From Armatimonadota bacterium (GTDB lineage Bacteria; Armatimonadota; HRBIN16), in the NCBI GenBank assembly GCA_026003195.1, contig BPGU01000003.1, positions 62,001 through 126,000 of the forward strand: 64,000 bases of DNA. The letters are read 5' to 3'. Positions within the stretch are counted from its first letter, which is position 1; each line of letters opens with the position of its first letter. Below the pieces are notes generated by a model that saw nothing but the letters and a program-made list of their open reading frames with translations, made no database searches and was not told the origin of the DNA. This document shows, piece after piece, positions 42,401 to 51,295 of the stretch. The position numbers were made by a program, and so were the translations under genes.

Positions 42401-43970
42401 AGCCCAGCGTGACGCCGCCGCGGATCAGCGACAGGTTGGTTCGTGGCTGTATCCAGTCCTGTCCCGCGCTGCCGGAGTTCAACACGTCTCCCGTCGCTGC
42501 CCACAACACGTAAAGCCGTCCGTTGTTGCCTCCAGCACCCGACTGCACCGCGGGCACCACGATCAGTCCTTCCGCGAAGGCAGAAGCGGGCACCGTATCT
42601 TCATCGAAGGGCACGGCGTTGGGCAGAGAACGCTCCCACACCAGATTCGAGCCGTCGGAAAGCCCTGCAATCGGCGAGTTGATACCTCCAGCACGCGGGA
42701 AAGCGCGGTACGCTTGCACCGTTCCGTTTTTGAGCGTTACCACCACCAGCGCACGCCGCAGTGGGTCGTTACTGCCGGTAGGTATCTCCACAATCTGTGG
42801 CGTGGAGACAGGTTCGCTACCCAGCGGAGCCTCCCAAACCTCGTCGTATGGCGTGCCACGCTGCCACAGGTCGGGTAGACCGTCGTCTTCGTTGCCGTCG
42901 CCGTCCAGGTCTCGGCGAGGGTTCGCGTCGAAGCAGTACAGACGCAGGTCACCGAATGGAGATGCCCCGACCACAAACAGCGCGCCGTTGTAAAACACCG
43001 GAGCGGAGGCGAAGGTTCCCACCGCCTGCAGCCCGGTCAATCCCCACTTCTCCACCAGCGGCGCGCCGATGCTCTCGAAAGTGCCCGCCGTGCGACGAGC
43101 GTTCTTGCGCTGAGCGGTAAACGCCGACGCCCACTGTATCATGTTGTAGCCGAACTTCAGGTTCTGCGGCGCGGCTGCGGCGAAGTTCTCATTCGCTACC
43201 GGCACCCCCGGCGGCGCGACCGCGTGGCTGAGGGCATACGCAATGCCTATCGAGGAAACTACCACTGCCCCACTGCCATACTGCCCTGCCACCAGCACCG
43301 GACGGCGATTATCCTGACGCACCACAATCGGAGCCAGCACGCCGGGCGCAGGGGGCGCATTCAAATCCGCACCGACCGCGCTGAGAGAGCCGCGAATGCC
43401 CGCCCCCATCCGGTTGATTTCGCCCACGCCAATGGGATAGGGCGCGTTGACCAGCGGATGGGTAGGATACGCCAGCAGTCCATTCGTAGAGCCTTCGTCG
43501 TTGAACTGCAGGTCCAGAAAGAGCGGAGCGCGTGTATCGATCGTGTAAGCGGTCTGGTTATCGATCCAGAGCAGACCACCCGCGTCTACGAACTTGCGCA
43601 GCTTTTCGCGCTGTTCGGGGGTGAAGCCGACATTGCTACCCTGTGTGGCGATGACCAGCGCGTCGAATTTGCGCAGGTCTTCCATGGATATCTGGTCCAG
43701 GTTCACCACCCAGTAGGGCGCCATGTTCTTGCGGCTTCCCGGACCTGCCAGCGGGTTCACAAAGTCCCATCCGGCGGGTTTGTAGTCGGTGCGCCGGTCC
43801 AGCACATGCCACACGAAGGGCGTCAACACCGGATTGCTGCCCATTTGCAATACAGCGACGCGAATCTGTTTGCGCACGGCGGTATAGGTATAGGCGTCTG
43901 CCCGTGCCGTGCGAACGATACAACTAGCCAGGATACCCAGTCCTATCAGGAAAACCAGTCGGTTTCGCAT
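39435..43970 (-). CDS. Large secreted protein with GATase-like N-terminus and propeller repeats
   Basis: 1511 residues from the ATG at 43970 (GAGAGAAGGG upstream; the in-frame GTG at 43979 is less likely). A signal peptide (ends TARA) is followed by a DUF4159/class I GATase-like Rossmann region: VAVLQMGSNPVLTPFVW, FDALVIATQGSNVGFTPEQR, FVDAGGLLWIDNQTA. PQQ-like and then NHL-like blades follow, with RLYCFDANPRRDLDGDGNED, IIVVDTGNNRIVWVDKAG and YLIADTGNGRLVDVIDRYA. No catalytic triad was seen. It comes after an Uma2 gene and before the giant propeller. An adhesive or tip role on the pilus is inferred from operon position and propeller content. A very long antisense reading frame across it is not a gene. 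Confidence 0.7.
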   Translation of the reverse strand: MRNRLVFLIGLGILASCIVRTARADAYTYTAVRKQIRVAVLQMGSNPVLTPFVWHVLDRRTDYKPAGWDFVNPLAGPGSRKNMAPYWVVNLDQISMEDLRKFDALVIATQGSNVGFTPEQREKLRKFVDAGGLLWIDNQTAYTIDTRAPLFLDLQFNDEGSTNGLLAYPTHPLVNAPYPIGVGEINRMGAGIRGSLSAVGADLNAPPAPGVLAPIVVRQDNRRPVLVAGQYGSGAVVVSSIGIAYALSHAVAPPGVPVANENFAAAAPQNLKFGYNMIQWASAFTAQRKNARRTAGTFESIGAPLVEKWGLTGLQAVGTFASAPVFYNGALFVVGASPFGDLRLYCFDANPRRDLDGDGNEDDGLPDLWQRGTPYDEVWEAPLGSEPVSTPQIVEIPTGSNDPLRRALVVVTLKNGTVQAYRAFPRAGGINSPIAGLSDGSNLVWERSLPNAVPFDEDTVPASAFAEGLIVVPAVQSGAGGNNGRLYVLWAATGDVLNSGSAGQDWIQPRTNLSLIRGGVTLGYVQDRGQTGEGSIANDLMAYASTAPSSTTGTLTSSVYAFWLGTKGEVLSNPNNDKRTFVTRAQGRQLHIFVADTSSPYTALNPVVWVYNRQTDGSLVLVERYDLPDSRITVNAGTIVFANQPAANPVVVMNYFIDWGKSPGTPIRSTVGIADIVPNPSKTIMEQPALDANDNVIYTTDNGSIYGVLEQPGNRTVMRWRWQLHGGYTDQITPQQSITVPPSLVLKRTLFGTPVPPGFEVGLTPGGFTAPPAVFGDTTYAVAEARGTFPGIPFPILGTVLMAFDNNPKVELRLRDENGNPVSIPANATLQIRQVDVIRSAGGTTQYTYVQPAQYSVNRAGGVITIHNMMPGAGGGGAVFAFSLSQPTLVVVTAGSEPPRQYFIQPTEYSNLKWFMFIPAVRVKASPVVAGDVVYLSAQVDAPGVQVSTVIAVSADPTATDPSIQKGDDVPLMTQDSDKPNHVLWPALGKPGDYGYEPTNPATWGPSLINLLNATLNELRRAQVGTQGIAAVAASNGLLAAVGDTGIKVFERQMTLIADSHRLLEMDPGGKVAWSMDASKLWGAASGGSAPVVSVTPTSVARPARVYRTSTNEMIVVDTGNNRIVWVDKAGNVTSELRRFENPPRLNLTDPSQPPAPLAPGDPHELREPQDVSVYTEYVPREANGNRLNPFEDAQPLEFWVHYLIADTGNGRLVDVIDRYAADSTTGAVGPLIAARQLFWTSAEGAERRKYRYTGVQRVVSGYRGGAPVFTLVATVANYRVRPDGTGEEGVGGTVMVRTIGGGLDITEAFSEVLLPNEPLGSNNRVPIGSPNSVQVYPVRYDSGTGEVVYNIVLATDKGVFDLERLAPNQWRIRWRLTDEVYRSLTHLRDRIRGPQPVDTYISRAIPLWAVSAVRLSNGHYLICNAYRGVLPDSSRFNGEVFEIDPSNYNPGATRTENEIDGPHTYLTDGMRPEDIVWWTPRRVKSWANVSEVISSDTYRVDTPFFADRPF

Positions 43971-43991
43971 TGTCATCACCCTTCTCTCGGC

Positions 43992-44645
43992 TCACAGAAT
44001 CTGCTCAGGATCGATACCCATCTCCCGCAAGCGTTGCGCCAGCCTTTCGGCGCGTTGACGTTCCTGCTCCGCTTGCTGCTGCAGTTTCAGATAAGTCAGA
44101 AACCGTTGCCCGTCGGGGCGGATGATACGCAGGTCGCCGTTCTCCTTCTCGAAACGCACGCCCAGACGCGGGCTTGTCCAGCCCTCAATGGGGTCTATCA
44201 CCTGCAGGCGACCGTCTTCTGCACGTATCCAGCCGGTGAAGTCGCCCGAGTCGGGGTCATACAGGTAGTACTCCTCCACGCCGTAGCGGTCGTAAAACTC
44301 CAGATTCTTCGCCATCTCCAGCAGGGAGTTACCCGGCGACAGCACCTCAAACACCACCTGCGGGGTGATACCTTCTTCCTCCCACTGCTTGTAGGAGCCT
44401 CTATCTGCCTTCGGACGACCGAACACAATCATCACATCAGGAGCCATACGGATATCAGGACGCCCCTCCACGGGGTACCAGAACAGGTCCCCTGCGACGA
44501 ACACATCCTCGCGGTCGCGGAAGAGCGCCTCGAAGCCTCCTTCGAGGGTCACGATCCACCGAAACTGCTTCGTGTGTTCCGCGATCGGCTTCCCATCCGA
44601 TTCGGGGTAGACGATTTGTTCCCTACGCGAAGCGACAACCGCCAT
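43992..44645 (-). CDS. Uma2 family endonuclease-like protein (PD-(D/E)XK fold)
   Basis: 217 residues. The Uma2/DUF820 pattern is APDVMIVFG, QVVFEVLSPGNSLLEMAKNL and EFYDRYGVEEYYLYDPDSG, with a long charged tail (QQQAEQERQRAERLAQRLRE). Uma2 proteins have a nuclease fold and are abundant in cyanobacteria and Armatimonadota; their function is not settled. It starts 1 base after the PilX-like stop and its end is 21 bases before the next start, so it is inside the pilus operon. It may be unrelated to pilus function. Confidence 0.88.
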   Translation of the reverse strand: MAVVASRREQIVYPESDGKPIAEHTKQFRWIVTLEGGFEALFRDREDVFVAGDLFWYPVEGRPDIRMAPDVMIVFGRPKADRGSYKQWEEEGITPQVVFEVLSPGNSLLEMAKNLEFYDRYGVEEYYLYDPDSGDFTGWIRAEDGRLQVIDPIEGWTSPRLGVRFEKENGDLRIIRPDGQRFLTYLKLQQQAEQERQRAERLAQRLREMGIDPEQIL

Positions 44646-44646
44646 C

Positions 44647-47352
44647 TCACCTCATCTCCCCCGTATAGAGCAGCCCGGGGCACACCGGCAAGCGGGGCAT
44701 CGGAGGTAACCGGCGCCCATACGCATCAACTCGCACCACGCCCGCGCTGGTAAACACCGGGTCGTACTCCATGACCAGATTGTAGCCCATTGGCAAGGTG
44801 CGCGTCGGATCACGCGGGTCGCGCAGATGGAATGGCGGGATGGGAATACCGGAGTTGCCGTATTGGGGCGGTATCCATCCCCACTTCTTCAGCCATTCGC
44901 CCTGATCCTGTATCGCCCAGGGCAGGTTTTCGGCAATCGCGCCCCGAATCACGATGCGAATATCCAGAGGCTGTGCGTAGAACGGATACACTGGCGACAT
45001 CACCCCATAGAGCTGCCTTCGCAGGTTCTGGTCTACGGAAGAGGGACTGGAGCCGACAGGGAAGGTATCGCGCGGGTCGGTATTGAACCACTCGCCCGGC
45101 AACACCACAAACGACCCCTCTTGCGCGTACATCAGTGCTTCGATAGCGATATCCAGAGGCTGCACCGCCACCCGGCTGAGGTGATATTCGTTGGCGGGCG
45201 CATTACCCCAGCCGCTGTTGACCTCGAAGGTCAGCCGGTTCTCCGCGCCGGGAGCGGTGTTCAGCACGTAATCGCTGCGGGGGTTGGTAGGATGAGTGGG
45301 CGGATTGGTGTTGAACGGCGACAGGTTGCGTATCAGCTCCAGTCCCAGATGCTCGTAGTTCACCCCCGAAGCGTTCACCAGATAGATGGTGGGCAATCCC
45401 AGCGCGTCCAGAACACCGCCCGGGAAGCGGTACAGGTCCTCGTCCAGAATGCCGTTGCCATTGGTATCGTTCACCGGGTAGTTCACGTGCAAGAAGATGC
45501 TGGTCTGCTCGTTCTCGATAGCGGCATGGCGCACCAGCAGCTTCAAGCCGTGCGGCCAGGTGTTACTGAAATAGTTGTTCAACGAGATCGCCGACGAGAA
45601 CACAAACGATTGCCTCTGGGTGGGCAACATCGCCCGGTGCCACGAGGGGAAGTTCAACGGCGCGTCCTGCTCGTTCCAGCTGCCCGCCTCGGTGCCCAGC
45701 TCAGGGTCGATGAACAACGTGGTATTGACCACCACGTTCTCCTTCGCCAGCAGGGCGATGGCGCTGGTGTTATCGGGCTGTCCATTGGGCAGACGGGGCT
45801 TCATCAGGTTGCCCTCGATAAAGATATTGCCCCCAGAAACCACCGTCAGTTGCTTCCCTTGCGGGATAATACCGCGGATGCGCACGTTGCCCTCCGCGTA
45901 AATCACCCCCGAGAAGGGAGTGACAAACGGCAGTCCCACCGCCGCCTTGTTGAGAGAGGGGTCCAGCAGGTCCTGCGACAATCGTCCATCCGGCAGGTAC
46001 ATGCACACCATCGTCACCGCATTGGTGGGTGCACCGTTGGGAGCACGCCATCGCCCGCGCGTGAGCTGAATGGTGAACCCAAAGGGGTTCAGGCGGATAA
46101 TCGCCCCCGGCGGCACGTAGTAGGGTCCCTGCCAGTTGCGCGTGTCTATCAGTCGCAGGAATTCACTGCGCACCGTAGGACCGCCGAACAAGCCCGGCTC
46201 GCGCAGCACATCGGCGCGGTTATTAATGTAGATGCCTCTGCCGAAGCCGAACAGCCCACTGTTGCGCCCGCCGACCAGCGCACCTGAGTTGCGCGTCATG
46301 CTCCAGTAGCGGTTCACGTTGGTGGCGGGGTCGGTCAGGTCGATGAGGGGCGGTTCCAGGCGCGTTGCGGAACGCGCTCCACCATCCACGCCGACACCGG
46401 TGCGCCCGTCGCGCACCACACCACCATAGGTATTAAAGGTGGGGCTGTTGCTGGGGAGCAGGGCGTTGTTGTTCACCGTCACCTGCGCCCGAGGCGCCAG
46501 AAGGATGTCGCCTGCCACCTCCAGCCGGTCTCCGGCTTGGGGATTGAGGGTCAGCTCCACCTCTCCGTACCACTTGAGGTTGCCGTTCACATGGATAGGC
46601 GCACCGCTGGTGCTATTGCCCCAGACCAGTCGCACCGGCAGAGGGTTGCCACCGGCGTCATGTCCGACGATACCTTCCGGCACACCGAGCTCCACCACCA
46701 CGTTGGCGCGATTATCGCGGTTGGTCACGAAGCGCAGGTAGTCGGTAATGCCGATAGCCTTGTAAGCCACCATCTCACGCCGCAAGCCGGTCGCGGCGGA
46801 GGTGAGCATGGTCGGGTCATTGGGGTCCATCCGCCCCACCCGTCCGATGGACTCGATCTTGATAAAGCGCGAGAGGGGTCCCGACTCGGGGTCGTTGGGG
46901 TCATATGGGCGCGGGTTATAGCTCACCCGTATCAGTGCGCGCCCATTCTCAAAGAGCATCCGGCTGTAGCCCCCGCTCGGTCCGGCAACAGGCGTGCCGC
47001 ACGGGTTCAGCGTGGAGGATTCGGTAGCGGCGTATGGACGCAGCCACGGGTAGTCCGGGTCGCGGCACTGGTCAGGAGGCAGGTTCGCCGGCACGGGACG
47101 CCAGTCTGCCCCCTCTTCGCTGAAGGTCAGCTGCTGGTCGGCGTACTGGATGCCCGCTTCCGCAAAGTACTGGGCATCGGTCACCCTGCCGCTACGTGCC
47201 GCATTCTCCAGGTTTCGCCCGATAATCGCCACGAACAGCGCGCCCATGAACATCATCACGAACATCACCACTACCGCCACAATGAGCGTCTGCCCACGCT
47301 GCGCGTACGCAGTTCGAGTCCACACCGCTTTCGTCCGCACTGGTTTACTCAT
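44647..47352 (-). CDS. PilX-like minor pilin, large
   Basis: 901 residues from the ATG at 47352 (GGGAGGGGGAAGTGCG upstream). A cationic N-terminus with QRGQTLIVAVVVMFVMMFMG followed by a helix with RNLENAARS and TDAQYFAEAGIQYADQQL is like PilX/type II secretion GspK-like pilins. The very long remainder is beta-rich with no known domain, unlike ordinary PilX (about 200 residues). GspK-like subunits sit at the pseudopilus tip. It lies between the PilW-like gene and the Uma2 gene. The prepilin cleavage site is not of the classic G/A-F type (Q-T-L), as in PilX. Confidence 0.68.
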   Translation of the reverse strand: MSKPVRTKAVWTRTAYAQRGQTLIVAVVVMFVMMFMGALFVAIIGRNLENAARSGRVTDAQYFAEAGIQYADQQLTFSEEGADWRPVPANLPPDQCRDPDYPWLRPYAATESSTLNPCGTPVAGPSGGYSRMLFENGRALIRVSYNPRPYDPNDPESGPLSRFIKIESIGRVGRMDPNDPTMLTSAATGLRREMVAYKAIGITDYLRFVTNRDNRANVVVELGVPEGIVGHDAGGNPLPVRLVWGNSTSGAPIHVNGNLKWYGEVELTLNPQAGDRLEVAGDILLAPRAQVTVNNNALLPSNSPTFNTYGGVVRDGRTGVGVDGGARSATRLEPPLIDLTDPATNVNRYWSMTRNSGALVGGRNSGLFGFGRGIYINNRADVLREPGLFGGPTVRSEFLRLIDTRNWQGPYYVPPGAIIRLNPFGFTIQLTRGRWRAPNGAPTNAVTMVCMYLPDGRLSQDLLDPSLNKAAVGLPFVTPFSGVIYAEGNVRIRGIIPQGKQLTVVSGGNIFIEGNLMKPRLPNGQPDNTSAIALLAKENVVVNTTLFIDPELGTEAGSWNEQDAPLNFPSWHRAMLPTQRQSFVFSSAISLNNYFSNTWPHGLKLLVRHAAIENEQTSIFLHVNYPVNDTNGNGILDEDLYRFPGGVLDALGLPTIYLVNASGVNYEHLGLELIRNLSPFNTNPPTHPTNPRSDYVLNTAPGAENRLTFEVNSGWGNAPANEYHLSRVAVQPLDIAIEALMYAQEGSFVVLPGEWFNTDPRDTFPVGSSPSSVDQNLRRQLYGVMSPVYPFYAQPLDIRIVIRGAIAENLPWAIQDQGEWLKKWGWIPPQYGNSGIPIPPFHLRDPRDPTRTLPMGYNLVMEYDPVFTSAGVVRVDAYGRRLPPMPRLPVCPGLLYTGEMR

Positions 47353-47376
47353 TTTTCGCACTTCCCCCTCCCGCAT

Positions 47377-49242
47377 TTATCGTAACAGGTTGCGCACCCG
47401 CACCTGCGTGGTCAGGGACATCAACAGCGGGTCGCCCGTTGTTGGGTCATACAGCTTGATGCTTATCGCCAGCGTGTATTGCGAGCGCGTCATGTAATCC
47501 ACTTTCACCACATCGTCTCTGGTGTTCGCCTGTATCGCGTAGGTCACGCGCAACAGGTCGTAAGGCGTGCCGTCTGCTCGCGTGCCCGAAGGCACCTGCC
47601 ACAGTGACCAGAACTCCACGTAGCCGGTCTGCAGGGTGGGATGACCGCTGCTCGTTCCCCGGTAGTTGATGCGATACTGGTTCGGTCCGGGCGTGACGTT
47701 CCAGGGGACGCGGGTGTAAGGCACCAGGCGAGGCTCCACCCCGGGTGGAGTGGTCTGGTCTGGTCCCCAAATCCTCTCCGAGCCGGGCACAATAGACACC
47801 GTCTGTAGCAGCTTCAACGGGCTCTGCCGGTTGTTCGAAGCGGTGTTATGGATGTCCGGTTCCGAAAGCAGCAGGTATCGCCTTCCGCTTTCATCCACCC
47901 GCGTATTGCGGGCAAGGTATTCAAACACCGGTCTCTCGCCCGGTCGGAACACCGCTACCGCAGGGATAGCGAAACTGACCATGCCGGAACGCGCGTCTAC
48001 GCTGAACGGCAGATAGGGATACGGCGCGTTGAGCGAAGCGGGGTTCCGCTCCCACGAACCGCTCCCCTGTATCCAGGGATCGGGTAGGTTGGAACATACT
48101 CCTGCGTCCCACGTACCCTCGTCGTAACAGCCCGCCGATTGCATCAGCTGATAAGCGGTGATGTTGAAACGGAAGGCGTCGGAAGCCCCCCGCGCAACCA
48201 TCAGCTGGTCGTTCACGTTTCCAGTCAGATACACGGTGCTGAAGCCGTTGCGATAGACTGTGACCACAAAGGGACTACTCCAGCCACCTTTTTGGGTCAC
48301 GTATGCAGTAGGAATAGCATTGGGCACTTCGTTGGCAGCATCATCCAGACTGGTGGGCACCGCCGGGTCATCCGTGACCAGACCAGGCAGGAACTGGATC
48401 AAAGGCGTCACCTGCACAATCTGCCCCGTGCGCGGGTCGTACCGCACGTTCAGCAGGTCGATATCCTCCACTTCGGTCACCGGGCGGCTAACCTCCAGCC
48501 AGTTCTGCATGTACGACTTGCCGTTGGGTGCGGTGCTGGTATCATAGAAGAACCACGGCTCGTCGATAATGGGTTGACCGTTATCGTCCAGCTTAAACAG
48601 CCTGGTGTTGGGCACATACTGTCCATTGCCATTGCGTTCATACAGCACAAATTGCGCACGCCACAAGATGTACGGATTATCCGCCGACGCCGTAGCCAGC
48701 AGTTGCTCGTTGCGGTTGCTGTAGGGGCGGCTGGGATCCCGTCGCGCGATGAAATAGCGCACCACCGTACGCCCCGCCAGTACAGGCAGCAAAGGCGGCT
48801 TGCCGACCCGACGGTCTGGCGGAATGTAGTCGCTGCCATCGGTAGGATCGGTAATGCCAGTGCCGTTCGCCGTAGCACGTTCGGGCAACACGAAGTCAAT
48901 CTTGGTATACGGCAGGTAGAAGGTGACCGGGGTACCCCGCTGGTCTATCAGCGTGAATTGCAGGGTAGCATCGTTCACCGGGTTGCTGGTGGTCAACGGG
49001 TTCAGCACGCGCGAGTTGTCAAACACGTACGCCGCATCGGCAATCTCACGGGTGATGGTCTCCATCAGGTCACGGGCGACGTCCTGTGCTTGAGCCACCC
49101 GCTGCACCCGCCGCGTGAAGTTGAAGCTTTGCAACATGGGACCCAGCAGCAGTCCCAGCATGACAGCGGTTATCGCCATGACCACCAGCAGCTCCACCAG
49201 CGTGAAAGCTGCCTTGAACTTCGTGTTGCCTTTCTCTCTCAT
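47377..49242 (-). CDS. PilW/PulJ-like minor pilin, large
   Basis: 621 residues from the ATG at 49242. The class III leader gives AAFTLVELLVVMAITAVMLG, cleavage after AA, and then VARDLMETITREIADAAYVF, as in PilW/GspJ. The long C-terminal part is beta-rich with no recognised domain and is far above the ~200-350 residues usual for this family. Together with the PilV-like and PilX-like neighbours it forms a minor-pilin set. The prepilin peptidase is in the same operon (52729-53754). Confidence 0.75.
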   Translation of the reverse strand: MREKGNTKFKAAFTLVELLVVMAITAVMLGLLLGPMLQSFNFTRRVQRVAQAQDVARDLMETITREIADAAYVFDNSRVLNPLTTSNPVNDATLQFTLIDQRGTPVTFYLPYTKIDFVLPERATANGTGITDPTDGSDYIPPDRRVGKPPLLPVLAGRTVVRYFIARRDPSRPYSNRNEQLLATASADNPYILWRAQFVLYERNGNGQYVPNTRLFKLDDNGQPIIDEPWFFYDTSTAPNGKSYMQNWLEVSRPVTEVEDIDLLNVRYDPRTGQIVQVTPLIQFLPGLVTDDPAVPTSLDDAANEVPNAIPTAYVTQKGGWSSPFVVTVYRNGFSTVYLTGNVNDQLMVARGASDAFRFNITAYQLMQSAGCYDEGTWDAGVCSNLPDPWIQGSGSWERNPASLNAPYPYLPFSVDARSGMVSFAIPAVAVFRPGERPVFEYLARNTRVDESGRRYLLLSEPDIHNTASNNRQSPLKLLQTVSIVPGSERIWGPDQTTPPGVEPRLVPYTRVPWNVTPGPNQYRINYRGTSSGHPTLQTGYVEFWSLWQVPSGTRADGTPYDLLRVTYAIQANTRDDVVKVDYMTRSQYTLAISIKLYDPTTGDPLLMSLTTQVRVRNLLR

Positions 49243-49288
49243 CGGTGACACTCCTGTTTCACCCTTGTGTTTTCATTTTCTATCAGTG

Positions 49289-51121
49289 TTATTCCACTTC
49301 GCGCGTGAGGATGGTTTCCACCTCGTAGCGCTGCCAGCGATTGTTCTCCTTCCAGATAACACGCGCCTTGAACGACGCACCCTTCACACCACGCACGACG
49401 TATCCGTACGTGTTGTAGGCATCCAGGTCCAGCGACACCGCCGTGGGTTTGATGTCGCGGATATCGATGTAGCACAAGGGTCGTCCCGCCACTGTCTCGG
49501 TACGGTTGCTGATGCGTGCCAGCACGCCGCGCATCACGTCCTTGCCCAGCACGCTATCGACATAGTACACCTCCCCCAGTATCACCTGCTTGCCCGCGTC
49601 GCACACCGGGAAGTAGATGCGCGTTGGGGAGCCGCCGTCGGAACCGCCGCCCACGTAAAACTCGCGGTAGCTGAGCAGGTTGCCATACCGCTCGCGATAG
49701 AGCTCGTACGGCTTCAGAACCAGAACGCCCCAGTCGCCGTCCGCCTGATAGTAGAAGCGCAGGGTATGCCCTGCCAGGGTGGGGTCAAGCACATTCACAA
49801 TGCCGTTCCGATAATCTACCTGATACGAGCCGGTATCTCCCTGTCCGATAACGGGGTCGATGACCTGTCCCGTCTGCAGGTCCACCGCCACAAAGTCCGG
49901 CTGCTGACGCACCGGGTCGTTGGGCGGCAGGGCGTTCCAGTTGACGCCACGGATCAGCCCTTCGTAAGTGGTCTGGTCATCCAGCTTGTCTCCGCGCTTG
50001 CGCAGAAAGCGCAGGTTCAGCCTGATTTCGGCAGGTACCGTGGGGACCAGACGGTCCTCGCGAATAATATGCCAGTCCAGCACGGTATAGTCGATGTGTG
50101 CAGTGAGCGGTACCACACCGCGAGCGGTGCGCTCGGTATAATCACGCCCCCGGGGGTTGAACAGCAAAACGCCCACATTGGCGTAGGGACCGATATTGCC
50201 ATACAGTATCTTGAACTCGTAGGGGTCTTCCGACCAGGCTTGTGCCAGCGGAAGCAGCCGGAACTCCCGGCTAACCAGCTCGCTTCCCCCGCGCATGCGC
50301 CATCCCGACTCCAGAATGGGCTTGCCGTCGGGCCCGACATAACTGCGCAGTTCCATTTTCACCGGCTCGCCAGTCAGGCTCACGACGTTGGGAATAGTTT
50401 TGGAAACCGATTTCAGCTTCCACCCGTCGTTGCCATCGTAGTAGTCGTACGAGATGGTGAAGTCGCGCGGATAGGGTGTCGGATAGAACCATATCACTAC
50501 GTCGTCATGCGAACCATCGTCGCTGGCGTCGTAGTCGATCGCGTACTGATGTGGACCGCGCAGAGGCGGCGGAGAGTCTTCTTGAGCCTGCCACAAGAGA
50601 CGCACCATAGGCGAGCCGTACACGTTCAGATTGCTCAGTCGCCACACCTGCGAGACCGGGTCATACAGCGGCTGGTCGACAAATGGACCCGCTCCCAACA
50701 CATACACGGAGCCCTGTCCGACCATTGTGGGCACAGGGATGGGGATTCGCACCTTTTCCCCCACCACCCGTCGCCAGCGGTTGATGTCGGAATAGTAGTA
50801 CGGGTCGATACCAGCTGGCAACGAGGGCGTTGCCAGGTTATCGGGATGTGCCCCCACATCGATAGACTCCCCTGTGGTGCTGCCGTCGCTGTAAGGTGCC
50901 AGAGCCAGGATACCCGCAGGCAGCGCGGCGGCGCTATTTTTCCACCGCTCTATCTCCTGCTGAGCCAGTCGGCTGGCGAACGAGCGGTTCTCCGCCGCAC
51001 GGGTCACGAAGAACCCGCCTGGGAACAGCTTCAGAATCACCAGAATGCCGATGGTCAGCACGGCGATTGCCGCCAGCACCTCAATCAGCGAAAAGGCGTA
51101 TGTTGTTGTGTTTCTTCTCAT
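49289..51121 (-). CDS. PilV-like minor pilin, large
   Basis: 610 residues from the ATG at 51121 (GGAGGCGAAC upstream). The N-terminus YAFSLIEVLAAIAVLTIGIL carries the type IV prepilin cleavage and hydrophobic core with the PilV/GspI pattern (SLIEVLAAIAV). LAQQEIERWKN follows, as in PilV. The remainder is beta-rich (golvesin or Ig-like guess only) and much longer than ordinary PilV. In the Pseudomonas fimU-pilV-W-X-Y1-E cluster the same order of subunit types is found. It begins 170 bases before the pseudopilin gene upstream ends. Confidence 0.75.
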   Translation of the reverse strand: MRRNTTTYAFSLIEVLAAIAVLTIGILVILKLFPGGFFVTRAAENRSFASRLAQQEIERWKNSAAALPAGILALAPYSDGSTTGESIDVGAHPDNLATPSLPAGIDPYYYSDINRWRRVVGEKVRIPIPVPTMVGQGSVYVLGAGPFVDQPLYDPVSQVWRLSNLNVYGSPMVRLLWQAQEDSPPPLRGPHQYAIDYDASDDGSHDDVVIWFYPTPYPRDFTISYDYYDGNDGWKLKSVSKTIPNVVSLTGEPVKMELRSYVGPDGKPILESGWRMRGGSELVSREFRLLPLAQAWSEDPYEFKILYGNIGPYANVGVLLFNPRGRDYTERTARGVVPLTAHIDYTVLDWHIIREDRLVPTVPAEIRLNLRFLRKRGDKLDDQTTYEGLIRGVNWNALPPNDPVRQQPDFVAVDLQTGQVIDPVIGQGDTGSYQVDYRNGIVNVLDPTLAGHTLRFYYQADGDWGVLVLKPYELYRERYGNLLSYREFYVGGGSDGGSPTRIYFPVCDAGKQVILGEVYYVDSVLGKDVMRGVLARISNRTETVAGRPLCYIDIRDIKPTAVSLDLDAYNTYGYVVRGVKGASFKARVIWKENNRWQRYEVETILTREVE

Positions 51122-51169
51122 GTTCGCCTCCACCGCCTTGCGTCTGGTGGGTTTGGACTATCGTTCCTG

Positions 51170-51295
51170 CCCTGCTGAGCACCAGTGAAGCATCTCATCT
51201 CCATTCTTCGCTCCGCTCAGAATGACACTGGTTTCCCTGTCCTGCTGAGCGCCAGCGAAGCATCTTCTCTACTGCCCCTGAGATTCTTCGCTTAG
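51170..51295. repeat. Two adjacent copies of an intergenic repeat with ends TGCTGAGC / GCTCAGAATGACA
   Basis: Copy A, 51170-51227, and copy B, from 51231 to the stop of the prepilin gene, share CCTGCTGAGC, CCAG(T/C)GAAGCATCT and ATTCTTCGCT. Copy B lacks its right end and runs into the 3' end of the gene. Related to the element at 39341-39413. Confidence 0.6.

Noticed and set aside
41796-44753. Plus-strand open frames of 360 and 509 codons
   Set aside because: They are antisense to the propeller and Uma2 genes and have no family pattern.
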